From CAYHVH01 sp964360335 (lineage in GTDB: Bacteria > Patescibacteriota > Doudnabacteria > UBA920 > 2-01-FULL-46-14): DNA of 7,538 nt. This document shows, in pieces, positions 1 to 6,292 of the stretch. Position 1 is the first letter of the stretch, and each line of letters opens with the position of its first letter. The stretch lies in the NCBI GenBank assembly GCA_964360335.1, contig CAYHVH010000028.1:1-7538 (forward strand). Direction: 5' to 3'. The notes below the pieces were generated by a model. It was not told where the DNA came from and made no database searches. It was given only the letters and a program-made list of their open reading frames with translations. A program made the position numbers and the translations under genes.

Positions 1-811
1 AAAACTGAGCAAAACAGTATCCGGGCGGTTTGGCCTGGACAGAGTAAGCTCGAGGTTTTCTGCGGCCCGGCCCTACAGGATGAGCCACGATTTCATAGAC
101 TACGCGTTTTGAGAGCTGATCCAAGCAGGCGAGCTCGGCTCCGGTAATTCCTCTAACCAATCCCGCGGCCGCCATGACCTGGAACAACTCGTCGATGAGC
201 TGGGTGAGGGACAGGGTCGATGCCCCGCCATGATGGTAAGCATAAAACTTACCGGTTTCGATGAGTTGCTGCTGCTGCGCCGGGGAGAAGCCAAGGAACT
301 GCTTATCAGGAAAACCCTTGCGGGCTTTGTTGAGTTCGGTCCAGGCTCTCCGAAAACTACGGCTCACGATGAACCAGCGCACACGCCGCTCCCAGTACGG
401 ATCGAAGTTGACGAGCTGGATCAGGGGATGATCCCGGCAGACTAGCTTTCGAAACCCGGGACTGCTCACGAGCTGGGGCAGATCGCGGTCCTGGAGAATC
501 TCCGCTATCCTTTCCTCCGGCGAAAAATATTCTCGCCACCAGTCTTTGGGAATGCGGCACAGGCAGTCCAAAAAATCACCCCACTGGGCCGTACCCCGGC
601 AGAACTTAGCCAGAGAAACCAAAAGTTCATCGGGTAAACTGGCATACCGGATGTGCCCAATGATCTCCTCTACCGTCATCTCTTCCTGGCTGAACAAGTC
701 ATGGATTACAGACCGGGCCTGGGAAATTTCCATGACTGCCAAGCCTTGCGGGTTATGCCTGACAAAATCAACAGCCGCTAACCGCCGCTTCCCCTTCTCT
801 TCGATAGCCAT
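1..811 (-). CDS. hypothetical protein of unknown function, 3' end outside window
   Basis: The minus strand is open without a stop from ATG at 811-809 to the window edge: 270 codons plus one base, C-terminus missing. The start is well supported by AGGAGG five bases upstream, a TATAAT box further up, and the preceding gene ending in a terminator. The protein begins MAIEEKGKRRLAAVDFVRHN. It looks soluble: no signal peptide or membrane segment, many charged and Trp/Tyr residues (KDWWREYF near 89-96, FDPYWERRVRWFI near 136-148), and a helical feel early on (MTVEEIIGHIRYA near 45-57). A Gln run (QQQQ near 179-182) and a Pro/Arg-rich stretch (VGPGRRKPRA near 246-255) follow. I recognise no family or catalytic motif and assign no function. 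It is transcribed separately from recA but in the same direction. RecX, which often follows recA, was considered; nothing here resembles it. The gene is real with good confidence, its role unknown. Confidence 0.78.
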   Translation of the reverse strand, partial: MAIEEKGKRRLAAVDFVRHNPQGLAVMEISQARSVIHDLFSQEEMTVEEIIGHIRYASLPDELLVSLAKFCRGTAQWGDFLDCLCRIPKDWWREYFSPEERIAEILQDRDLPQLVSSPGFRKLVCRDHPLIQLVNFDPYWERRVRWFIVSRSFRRAWTELNKARKGFPDKQFLGFSPAQQQQLIETGKFYAYHHGGASTLSLTQLIDELFQVMAAAGLVRGITGAELACLDQLSKRVVYEIVAHPVGPGRRKPRAYSVQAKPPGYCFAQF

Positions 812-816
812 CGCTT

Positions 817-822
817 CCTCCT
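817..822 (-). promoter_or_regulatory. Shine-Dalgarno of the hypothetical gene
   Basis: AGGAGG on the minus strand lies five bases before the ATG at 811. It is the strongest ribosome binding site in the window and fixes the start of the unknown gene. Its first base is also the last base of a small inverted repeat (TGTCAA, four bases, TTGACA; 837-822), so a 6-bp hairpin would end exactly where the ribosome binds. Confidence 0.85.
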
Positions 823-837
823 GTCAAGTTGTTGACA
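822..837. repeat. short inverted repeat abutting the ribosome binding site
   Basis: TGTCAA (822-827) and TTGACA (832-837) form a perfect 6-bp inverted repeat around a four-base spacer. In the mRNA of the unknown gene it could fold into a small hairpin touching the Shine-Dalgarno, or the DNA could be a protein site. At this length chance is possible. Confidence 0.4.
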
Positions 838-848
838 ATTGAGGTTCG

Positions 849-878
849 TTAACCTTCGGTAAAACAGCTGAAGGTTAA
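849..878 (-). promoter_or_regulatory. 9-bp inverted repeat at predicted mRNA 5' end (stem-loop or operator)
   Basis: TTAACCTTC (849-857) and GAAGGTTAA (870-878) are perfect 9-bp inverted arms around a 12-base spacer. The -10 box at 889-884 predicts a transcription start near 877-876, so the repeat begins essentially at +1. It could be a 5'-terminal stem-loop that stabilises the mRNA, or an operator overlapping the start site. A competing smaller stem is possible: AGGTT (842-846) can pair with AACCT (851-855), which shares an arm with the larger stem. No T-tract follows on the minus strand, so it is not a terminator. Confidence 0.6.
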
Positions 879-883
879 TCCTA

Positions 884-911
884 ATTATACGAAGCTCCAC
901 CAAAAAAGCAA
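884..911 (-). promoter_or_regulatory. predicted promoter of the hypothetical gene
   Basis: A perfect TATAAT lies at 889-884 on the minus strand. Sixteen bases upstream, 911-906 reads TTGCTT, a weak -35 matching mainly at TTG. The predicted start near 877 gives a leader of about 65 bases before the ATG at 811. The -35 sits in the 3' arm and T-tract of the recA terminator, so the two signals overlap. A TTCGTA hexamer (893-888) overlaps the -10, the same hexamer that is clustered in front of recA. Confidence 0.6.
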
Positions 912-931
912 GCCCCATATCCCGGGCTTGC
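902..931 (-). terminator. intrinsic terminator of recA
   Basis: On the minus strand GCAAGCCC (931-924) pairs perfectly with GGGCTTGC (915-908) across an eight-base loop, followed at once by six T (907-902). This GC-rich 8-bp stem plus T-tract is a textbook Rho-independent terminator, 44 bases past the recA stop codon. It closes the ftsK-rodZ-recA transcription unit. Confidence 0.92.
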
Positions 932-975
932 CGCCTTTTCTCCAAAGGCCGAGTTCAACCTCACTCAAAACTCTT

Positions 976-2010
976 CTATTCTGCCGCCTGTTTTTCTTTG
1001 GCTGTTTTCCGCAAAGCCGCATCAATCTGCGCCGCAACCTTGGAATTGTCGCGCAGGAATTGCTTGGCATTTTCCCGGCCGACTCCCAAGCGCTCCTCGC
1101 CAAAGAGGTAAGTGTTGCCAGATTTGGTAACGACCCCATATTCCAAGCCAGTATCCAGCAAGTCCCCCTCATAAGAAATGCCCTCGTTCCACATCAGATC
1201 AAACTCGGCAATCCGGAAGGGCGGGGCGACTTTGTTTTTTACGACTTTGACTTTCACTCGGTTGCCGATAATTTTCTCGCCCTGCTTGATCTGAGCGACT
1301 TTTCTCACTTCCAAGCGCACCGAAGAGTAAAATTTCAAGGCTTGCCCGCCGGTCGTGGTCTCCGGATTGCCAAACATTACTCCGATCTTCATCCGAATCT
1401 GGTTGATGAAAATCACGGTGCAGCGGGATTTGCTAATAATCCCGGCTAGTTTCCGCAAGGCCTGGCTCATGAGGCGCGCATGCAGGCCCATGTGCGAATC
1501 GCCCATCTCACCCTCAATTTCGGCGCGCGGAGTCAGAGCCGCCACGGAATCCACAACAATCGCGTCCACGGCATTGCTTCGAACTAAGGTCTCGACGATG
1601 TCCAGGGCCTGCTCGCCAGTATCCGGCTGGGAAATTAAAAGATCGTCAAGCTTCACCCCAATTTTTTCGGCATAATCAGGATCCAGGGCGTGTTCGGCAT
1701 CCACAAAGGCGGCCGTTCCTTTACGCTGCTGCACCTCGGCCACCATGTGCATCGCGAGGGTGGTTTTGCCGGAGGATTCTGGGCCAAAAATTTCGACGAC
1801 CCGCCCTTTCGGAATGCCCCCGACGCCCAATGCCAAATCCAAAGAGATGGAACCGGTGGGAATGCTTTCGACGTTAAGGGTTCGGGCTTCCTTGAGTTTC
1901 ATGATTGAACCGTCCCCGAATTTTTCTCGGATTTGTTCTACGGCGCCCGCCAAGGCTTCTTTCTTTGACGTTTCGGTTTTGGTCTCTTCAGTGATCATGG
2001 TTTTGACCAT
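976..2010 (-). CDS. recA: RecA recombinase
   Basis: RecA binds single-stranded DNA in the cytoplasm as an ATP-dependent filament, pairs it with homologous duplex, and serves as co-protease for LexA-type repressors. At 344 residues it is full length. Visible motifs: Walker A GPESSGKT (76-83), catalytic Glu in VDAEHALDP (E106), Walker B region VDAIVVDS (148-155, Asp154), loop L1 around GEMGDSHMGLHARL (167-180), the RecA signature ALRKLAG (184-190), and loop L2 around GVMFGNPETTTGG (210-222). The C-terminal domain (about 280-330) is followed by a short Lys/Ala/Glu tail. The start is ATG 2010-2008; Met5 (1998) is an alternative. No strong Shine-Dalgarno exists for either (only AGGA two bases before the first ATG), and TATAAT lies so close that the mRNA may be leaderless. 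It is 111 bases downstream of rodZ and ends in its own terminator. Confidence 0.98.
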   Translation of the reverse strand: MVKTMITEETKTETSKKEALAGAVEQIREKFGDGSIMKLKEARTLNVESIPTGSISLDLALGVGGIPKGRVVEIFGPESSGKTTLAMHMVAEVQQRKGTAAFVDAEHALDPDYAEKIGVKLDDLLISQPDTGEQALDIVETLVRSNAVDAIVVDSVAALTPRAEIEGEMGDSHMGLHARLMSQALRKLAGIISKSRCTVIFINQIRMKIGVMFGNPETTTGGQALKFYSSVRLEVRKVAQIKQGEKIIGNRVKVKVVKNKVAPPFRIAEFDLMWNEGISYEGDLLDTGLEYGVVTKSGNTYLFGEERLGVGRENAKQFLRDNSKVAAQIDAALRKTAKEKQAAE

Positions 2011-2016
2011 AATCCT

Positions 2017-2029
2017 ATTATATATTATC
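2017..2029 (-). promoter_or_regulatory. candidate -10 elements of recA
   Basis: Two overlapping-phase -10-like boxes lie directly before recA: TATAAT at 2022-2017 and GATAAT at 2029-2024. The first would start transcription at about 2010, the A of the recA ATG, giving a leaderless mRNA; the second would leave about seven bases. No good -35 is present at 16-18 bases; that space is filled with TTCGTA hexamers, which may mean an activator or repressor site occupies it. recA may also be read through from rodZ. Confidence 0.45.
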
Positions 2030-2131
2030 TACGAAATTACGAAACTCTACGAAAGTACTAAATTTATCAAGTGCTAAGGGGGAGTGGTTCGTATTTTCGT
2101 AACAAATTCGTAAGTTCGTAGCTACTTCGTA
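2030..2131. repeat. inverted array of eight TTCGTA/TACGAA hexamers upstream of recA
   Basis: Three TACGAA copies start at 2030, 2038 and 2048, and five TTCGTA copies start at 2088, 2096, 2107, 2115 and 2126. The right group has spacings 8, 11, 8, 11, i.e. a 19-bp unit (TTCGTA-N2-TTCGTA-N5) repeated twice plus one hexamer. The left group faces it in the opposite direction. Segments 2030-2043 and 2088-2101 form a 14-bp inverted repeat with one mismatch around 44 bases. The last copy lies in the final codons of the rodZ-like gene; the first touches the recA -10 region. Likely binding half-sites for a regulator of recA, possibly an SOS-type repressor; an iteron-like or structural role is the alternative. 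The repeats are plain in the sequence, the function is inferred. Confidence 0.8.
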
Positions 2132-3075
2132 AACTCAATATCCCTTATCACTTCTCCTTCTTTGCCCAAAACTCCCAAGTCTTTGCCTTTAAAGATCGCC
2201 CGGGTCGAACCGGCGTTGCCGGTAGTAAGGACAATCTTGTCCTTGGCCGCGATGGCTTTGCGAGAATTCGGCAACATTGTGCCCGAGGCCTGTTCTATCC
2301 CGTCGGCTTCCAAATAAATCCAGGCCGAGCCGGGGCCAATCAGCACCTCCAGCACCAGCTCCTCCCCCGGGGTCTCAATGCTCGTGAAGCTGCCGGCAAT
2401 TTCTTTTTCTTGAAAGTTTACCGAGCGGGTAACCACGGTTTCCTGGCCAAACTGATTGACGGCCTTGATCACCAAACGATTTGCCCCCGGGCCAAGGCTT
2501 AAATTTTCCCGAAACTCGCCGCTCGAATCGCTAACCAATGCCTGGTTGTTCAGAAACACGCTCGCCCCCGGCTCGGTTTGACCGCGAACCAGGAGCGAAC
2601 CAGAGTTTATGACCATGTCGCTTTCCGGGGAAAAAACCTGCAACCGCGGGGCGCGGCCGAGAGAACTGATTTGAAAATAGAGATAAGATAAGCTCACGAT
2701 TGCCAATATCACGGCTCCCAAGAGCATCGCCGTCCGCGGGCTTAAAATAAAGCGCCGAAAGACAAACCGGCCTCCGGGGGTTTCCGGGGCTTCGGAGGCC
2801 AATAAATTCGCTGAGATTTGCGATTCGGCGGCAAACTGCTCCAAGAGGCCCGCGGCCGTAACCCGATAGACTTGGGCGAGGCTGCGCAAAAAGCCCCGCA
2901 CGTAAACCGCGGCGGGCAAATCCCGAAACCGTCCTTCCTCCAGAGCAGAGATAAACTTCGGCTGGACTTGCGAAAGTTTCGCCGCGTCCAGCAGTGATAA
3001 ACCCAAATGACTGCGGCAGGACTGGAGGTACTCCCCCAAAGTTTCGGTTTTAACTTTTTTGGTAGTAAAAGCCAT
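2122..3075 (-). CDS. RodZ-like membrane protein with N-terminal helix-turn-helix and Ig-like domain
   Basis: RodZ proteins are bitopic inner-membrane proteins that link cytoskeleton or division proteins to wall synthesis. The 317 residues read: a helix-turn-helix of the HTH_25 type (about 9-76: LGEYLQSCRSHLGLSLLDAA, then the VQPKFISALEEGRF and PAAVYVRGFLRSLA stretches typical of RodZ), a linker, one membrane helix (about 116-134, LLGAVILAIVSLSYLYF), an extracytoplasmic Ig-like or glucodextranase-B-like beta domain (about 147-221, with SGSLLVRGQTEPGASVFLNN), and a C-terminal beta domain resembling DUF4115 (about 240-317). ATG at 3075 is the only sensible start, although no close Shine-Dalgarno is seen. 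It follows ftsK by 54 bases and precedes recA. The cytoplasmic half of RodZ contacts MreB in model bacteria; whether this organism has MreB cannot be seen. Family call good, exact function less sure. Confidence 0.85.
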   Translation of the reverse strand: MAFTTKKVKTETLGEYLQSCRSHLGLSLLDAAKLSQVQPKFISALEEGRFRDLPAAVYVRGFLRSLAQVYRVTAAGLLEQFAAESQISANLLASEAPETPGGRFVFRRFILSPRTAMLLGAVILAIVSLSYLYFQISSLGRAPRLQVFSPESDMVINSGSLLVRGQTEPGASVFLNNQALVSDSSGEFRENLSLGPGANRLVIKAVNQFGQETVVTRSVNFQEKEIAGSFTSIETPGEELVLEVLIGPGSAWIYLEADGIEQASGTMLPNSRKAIAAKDKIVLTTGNAGSTRAIFKGKDLGVLGKEGEVIRDIEFTK

Positions 3076-3086
3076 GATAAAATTTC

Positions 3087-3132
3087 TAATTCCTGATTGA
3101 CTTAGTTTCCAAACTCTTAGTCATAGGAATTA
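3087..3132 (-). repeat. interrupted palindrome over the ftsK stop codon
   Basis: The 46-base segment folds on itself: outer arms TAATTCCT (3087-3094) and AGGAATTA (3125-3132) match over 8 bp, an inner TGACT (3098-3102) and AGTCA (3119-3123) over 5 bp, and AGTT (3104-3107) with AACT (3112-3115) over 4 bp, separated by small asymmetric loops. On the mRNA it begins with the ftsK TAA codon and ends 11 bases before the rodZ ATG. It is AT-rich and followed only by a short TTTT, so it is at best a weak terminator; an mRNA processing, stability or translation-control hairpin is more likely. Confidence 0.55.
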
Positions 3133-5330
3133 CGCTTCTTTGTCCTTGTCATTATATTCTTCTGCTGGACCAATGTACACGTCGCGCGGCTTGGCGCCAT
3201 CGGCCGGCCCAATAAATTCCTTCTGCTCCAAAAGATCCAAAAGCCGCGCCGCTCGAGCATAGCCGATACGGAGATGTCGTTGCAGGAGGGTAGCCGAAGC
3301 TTTTCCTGTTCTTCTCACCATCGCCTCGGCCTCGGCAAGTAAATCCTCCTCTTGGTCCTCTTGGGGAAAGCCCGAGAAAGAGCTTGCGGCTTTAGGTTTT
3401 TCCAGAACGGTTTCGTCATACTCCACGTCCCCAGCCTGTTGCTGTAAAAACTCCACCACCCCCCGGACTTCTTTCTCGGAGATATATGTTCCTTGAATCC
3501 GTTTCGGTCTAGAAAGCTCCGCGGTAACATAAAGCATATCTCCCGAACCAAGCAACTTCTCCGCGCCGGCCATGTCGAGAATCGTCCGGGAATCCACCTG
3601 AGAAGCCACGGTAAAGGCGATCCGCGCGGTAATGTTCGCCTTGATAAGCCCGGTAATGATATCCACGGACGGCCGCTGTGTCGCCAGAACCAAATGGACG
3701 CCGACGGCCCGCGCCATCTGCGCCAAGCGCACCACCGCCGCTTCAACATCGATTTGGGCAACAGCCATGAGATCTGCGAGTTCGTCCACCACCACGACGA
3801 TGTAGGGGAGCGGCTCGCTTCCTGTGCTATTGTACTCGATGATATTGCGCTTGCCGCTTTTGGCCAAAAGGTTGTAGCGCCGGTCCATTTCGGCAACCGC
3901 CCACTTCAGGGCGTTCACCGCCTTGTCATAATCTATAATCACCGGCACTTTGAGGTGCGGTACGCCATTATAGAGATTGAGTTCGACTCGTTTCGGATCA
4001 ATCACCATGAGCTGCAATTCCTCTGGGGAATTGCGGTACAAAAAACTGATTAGCAGGGAATTGATAGCCACGCTCTTCCCGGTCCCGGTCGCTCCGGCGA
4101 TCAAAAGGTGGGGCATTTTCGCCAAATCGGCAACCACCGGGTGGCCCGCCACGTCCCGTCCCAAAGCAAAGGCGAGATTGGAATGGTGATTTACGAAACT
4201 GTCGGTTTGCACAATGTCTTTGATGCGCACGGTGGCTACGGTTTTGTTGGGGACCTCAATGCCCACCAGGGATTTGCCGGGAATTGGGGCTTCGATTCTG
4301 ATGGCGGTCGCCGCAAGAGCCAAGGCCAAATCATTCTGCAAAGTCATAATCTGCGACAATTTGATACCCTGGGCCGGACGCAGGGTGTACTGGGTCACGG
4401 TCGGTCCGATATTCACTTCTCCCATTTCCACTTCAATGCCAAAATCCCTCAAGGTTTTTTGGATAATTTCCACATTGGCCTCGATGTTGCCACTATTTAC
4501 CACGCTATGCTCTTCTTCCAGCAAATCAAGCGGCGGCAATTGCCAGTTCCCGCGGCGGTATTTAGCCGCCAATTCCGGCTGGGACTTCATGGTTTCTTCT
4601 TTTGGCCCCGTAAGCAAAGTTTCGTCCTCTCCGGTTTCCTCTCCCGACTGATCCTCCTGTTCTGCTTCACGAGCCAGGACCGGGGGGCCTAGAACCTTGG
4701 CGACATTGAAACCTGGGGCTTCCATTTTGTTAATTTTCACGCTGCCGGTGGCTGGCGGCGCGGCGGCCGGGGGAGAAACCAGAAGTTCTTTGGAGCGACG
4801 GAAAATTCCCGCCAAATTGAGGTTGAAAACAACTACCACGGACACCAAAACTAAACCGGCTAAAATTACCAAAGCCGCCCAAAAATCTACGAGGCTAAAC
4901 AGGGGCAAGGCCGCCAACACCCCGAGGTATCCCCCGCCGGCTGACTGTTTTACGAGCTCAAAAGCGGCCGAGGGGTCAGAGCGCATCGCCAGCAAATGCA
5001 GGATGCCGGTGAGCGCGAAGGAAAAAAGAACAGCTCCCAGATAGACCCGGAGATTGGAAGCGGGCGGTTCCTCTTCCTGCCCTTTGCGGCTAGGAAGGAG
5101 CAACGCTACGGCAATGCCGAAGAAAATCAAAGGCGCTGCCACCGCCGCGCTGCCGAGGAGCAAGCCCGAGATCTTCGCCACGATCTTGCCCAGGGAACCG
5201 GCGGCGTCAAAAAAAGCCAGCAGGGTCAGGAGCGCCAGCAAACTGAAAACCACGACCAAAACTCCCCGTTTGGTCTGGGGGGAAAGTTTAAGTCTCGGCA
5301 GTTCCTCTGGGCCTTGATAATTTTTCCGCG
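3130..5330 (-). CDS. ftsK: FtsK/SpoIIIE DNA translocase, N-terminus lost in assembly gap
   Basis: FtsK is the septum-anchored hexameric ATPase that pumps DNA out of the closing division site and acts with Xer recombinases on chromosome dimers. 732 residues are visible, numbered here from the first codon after the gap (CGG, 5328). They contain four to five membrane helices (about 22-40, 54-78, 96-114, 134-147, 150-170), an acidic and Pro-rich linker (about 185-265), the alpha and beta motor domains with Walker A GATGTGKS (412-419), Walker B VVVVDELADL (511-520) and ATQRPSVDIITG (549-560), and the C-terminal gamma winged helix that reads KOPS-type sequences (about 662-720, ATLLQRHLRIGYARAARLL). 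The acidic end is NDKDKEA. Only a short cytoplasmic N-terminus should be missing. Any start codon placed across the N run is artificial. It is first in a likely ftsK-rodZ-recA unit. The protein is an SftA/SpoIIIE/FtsK type with a short linker. Confidence 0.97.
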
Positions 5331-5430
5331 NNNNNNNNNNNNNNNNNNNNNNNNNNNNNNNNNNNNNNNNNNNNNNNNNNNNNNNNNNNNNNNNNNNNNN
5401 NNNNNNNNNNNNNNNNNNNNNNNNNNNNNN
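5331..5430. other. assembly gap, 100 N
   Basis: Exactly 100 undetermined bases, the usual placeholder for a scaffold join of unknown size. The glycosyltransferase on one side lacks roughly a third of its usual length and FtsK on the other lacks its start, so the true gap is probably several hundred bases and could hide further small genes or a promoter for ftsK. Confidence 0.97.
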
Positions 5431-6238
5431 CAACTTCGATATTTGACCACTCGCCAAACACTTTTAGAGCCGCGGGGAACCGGGAGGCCACCTTGCGCAA
5501 CTCCTGTTCCAAAACGGGATTAATCCCAGTCGCCACCACGAGCTGTAAATCAAAATCGGAATCTAAAAGCGCCTGGACGTTTTCTAGTTTCACTCCCCAG
5601 CCGCGGCTGCCGCCCATAATTAAAATCACCGGGCGGGTGCGCGCCAAACCGTACTCTCGAAAAATCTCTCCTTCCTCGTAGTCTGCGCTAAAAACCGGAT
5701 CGACGGGGAGACCGGTGATAATCACACGCTTCCTAGAAAAGCCCAGGCGCACCACCTCCCGCTGCTGCTCGGGCGTCATCACCAGATACCGATCCACGCC
5801 GGGGAAAACCCAGTAGGGTTGGAAATGAAAATCGCTGAAGGTCGTGACAATCGGGCCATGGTACAGCCCCTGCTGTTTCAGACTGACGATTAGAGCAGTG
5901 GCATTGGGATGAGTGGTCAGCACCAAATCCCAAACTTCGTTCAGGAAATAATCGCGGAATTTCCTAAGTTTCCAGGCCGCAAACGGCAAACGCCAAGGCA
6001 GGGTAAGCCTTAAAAAAACCGGATTGGTATAAAAAAACCGCCAGAGTCCGGGCCAGTGGGCAATAATCCATTGGTAAATTTTGGTGCTGGTTTGAGTGAA
6101 TGGTCCCTTGTACATCTCCAGGACATCCAGCATGCCAAGCTCCACTTCCGGATAGGTCCTAAGCACCGCGGCAATGTTTTCCGCCACGACCTTGTGCCCC
6201 AGGCCCACGGAGCCATACATAATCAAAATCTTTTTCAC
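5431..6238 (-). CDS. MGDG-synthase/GT28-type glycosyltransferase, C-terminus lost in gap
   Basis: This family moves a sugar from a nucleotide sugar to a lipid acceptor at the cytoplasmic membrane face (diacylglycerol in MGDG synthase and UgtP; lipid I in the related MurG). 269 residues remain. The N-terminal MGDG-synthase fold shows the glycine loop YGSVGLGHKVVAENI (8-22), the DLVLTTHPNA segment (104-113), VTTFSDFHFQPYWVFPGVDR (131-150) and VIITGLPVDPVF (172-183), all hallmarks of the family. The C-terminal donor-binding half begins with ILIMGGSRGWG (205-215) and is cut at FGEWSNIEV. Family members are usually about 370-400 residues, so about 100 or more are missing. The start is GTG (6238-6236); its first two bases belong to the right arm of an inverted-repeat element, and an AAAGG ribosome site nine bases upstream lies inside that element. 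It follows the broken transporter by four bases. Acceptor unknown; a glycolipid role is likelier than MurG because of the N-terminal motif set. Confidence 0.85.
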
Positions 6239-6292
6239 CCCGTTAGACCTTTCTCAAAATAAGAATTTTATACAAAATAAGTCTAACGGGGT
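6237..6292. repeat. 56-bp element with perfect 12-bp inverted ends (AACCCCGTTAGA-type)
   Basis: ACCCCGTTAGAC (6237-6248) and GTCTAACGGGGT (6281-6292) are perfect 12-bp inverted arms around a 32-base AT-rich core. The core carries a 9-base direct repeat CAAAATAAG (6255-6263 and 6273-6281) and, on the minus strand, a TATAAA box (6272-6267) and an AAAGG motif (6252-6248). The left border coincides with the GTG start of the glycosyltransferase; the right border coincides with the point where transporter homology stops. From memory, AACCCCGTTAGA repeats (read as NPVR in spurious proteins) are dispersed through Parcubacteria-like genomes. It could be a small non-autonomous mobile repeat, a REP-like hairpin or a recombination junction. 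Confidence 0.85.

Noticed and set aside
832..860. Plus-strand promoter beginning at TTGACA (832-837).
   Set aside because: No acceptable -10 lies 16-18 bases downstream and there is no plus-strand gene to serve; the hexamer is half of a small inverted repeat.
928..1449. 173-residue plus-strand frame opposite the end of recA.
   Set aside because: It is antisense to conserved RecA sequence and begins within the recA terminator; no ribosome site or motif.
2030..2131. CRISPR-like repeat array.
   Set aside because: The repeat unit is a hexamer with spacings of 8-11 bases and orientation flips; CRISPR repeats are longer, in one direction, with unique spacers of about 30 bases.
3315..4692. Long open frames overlapping ftsK (193 residues on the minus strand in another frame; 186 and 194 residues on the plus strand).
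   Set aside because: They lie inside the strongly conserved FtsK motor coding region, show no family resemblance and have low-complexity composition typical of shadow frames.
3130..5330. Search for dif or XerCD-type sites near ftsK and recA.
   Set aside because: I see no 28-bp dif-like pair of XerC/XerD arms in the intergenic regions.
5288..5457. Continuous ORFs through the gap (a 775-residue FtsK and a 316-residue glycosyltransferase).
   Set aside because: They depend on treating 100 placeholder N as real sequence; the residues beyond the gap are each other's gene read in the wrong frame.
6237..6292. Integron attC-like site: GTTAGAC fits GTTRRRY and GTCTAAC fits RYYYAAC.
   Set aside because: In attC the RYYYAAC box comes first and GTTRRRY last; here the order is the reverse on both strands, and no integrase or cassette array is visible.
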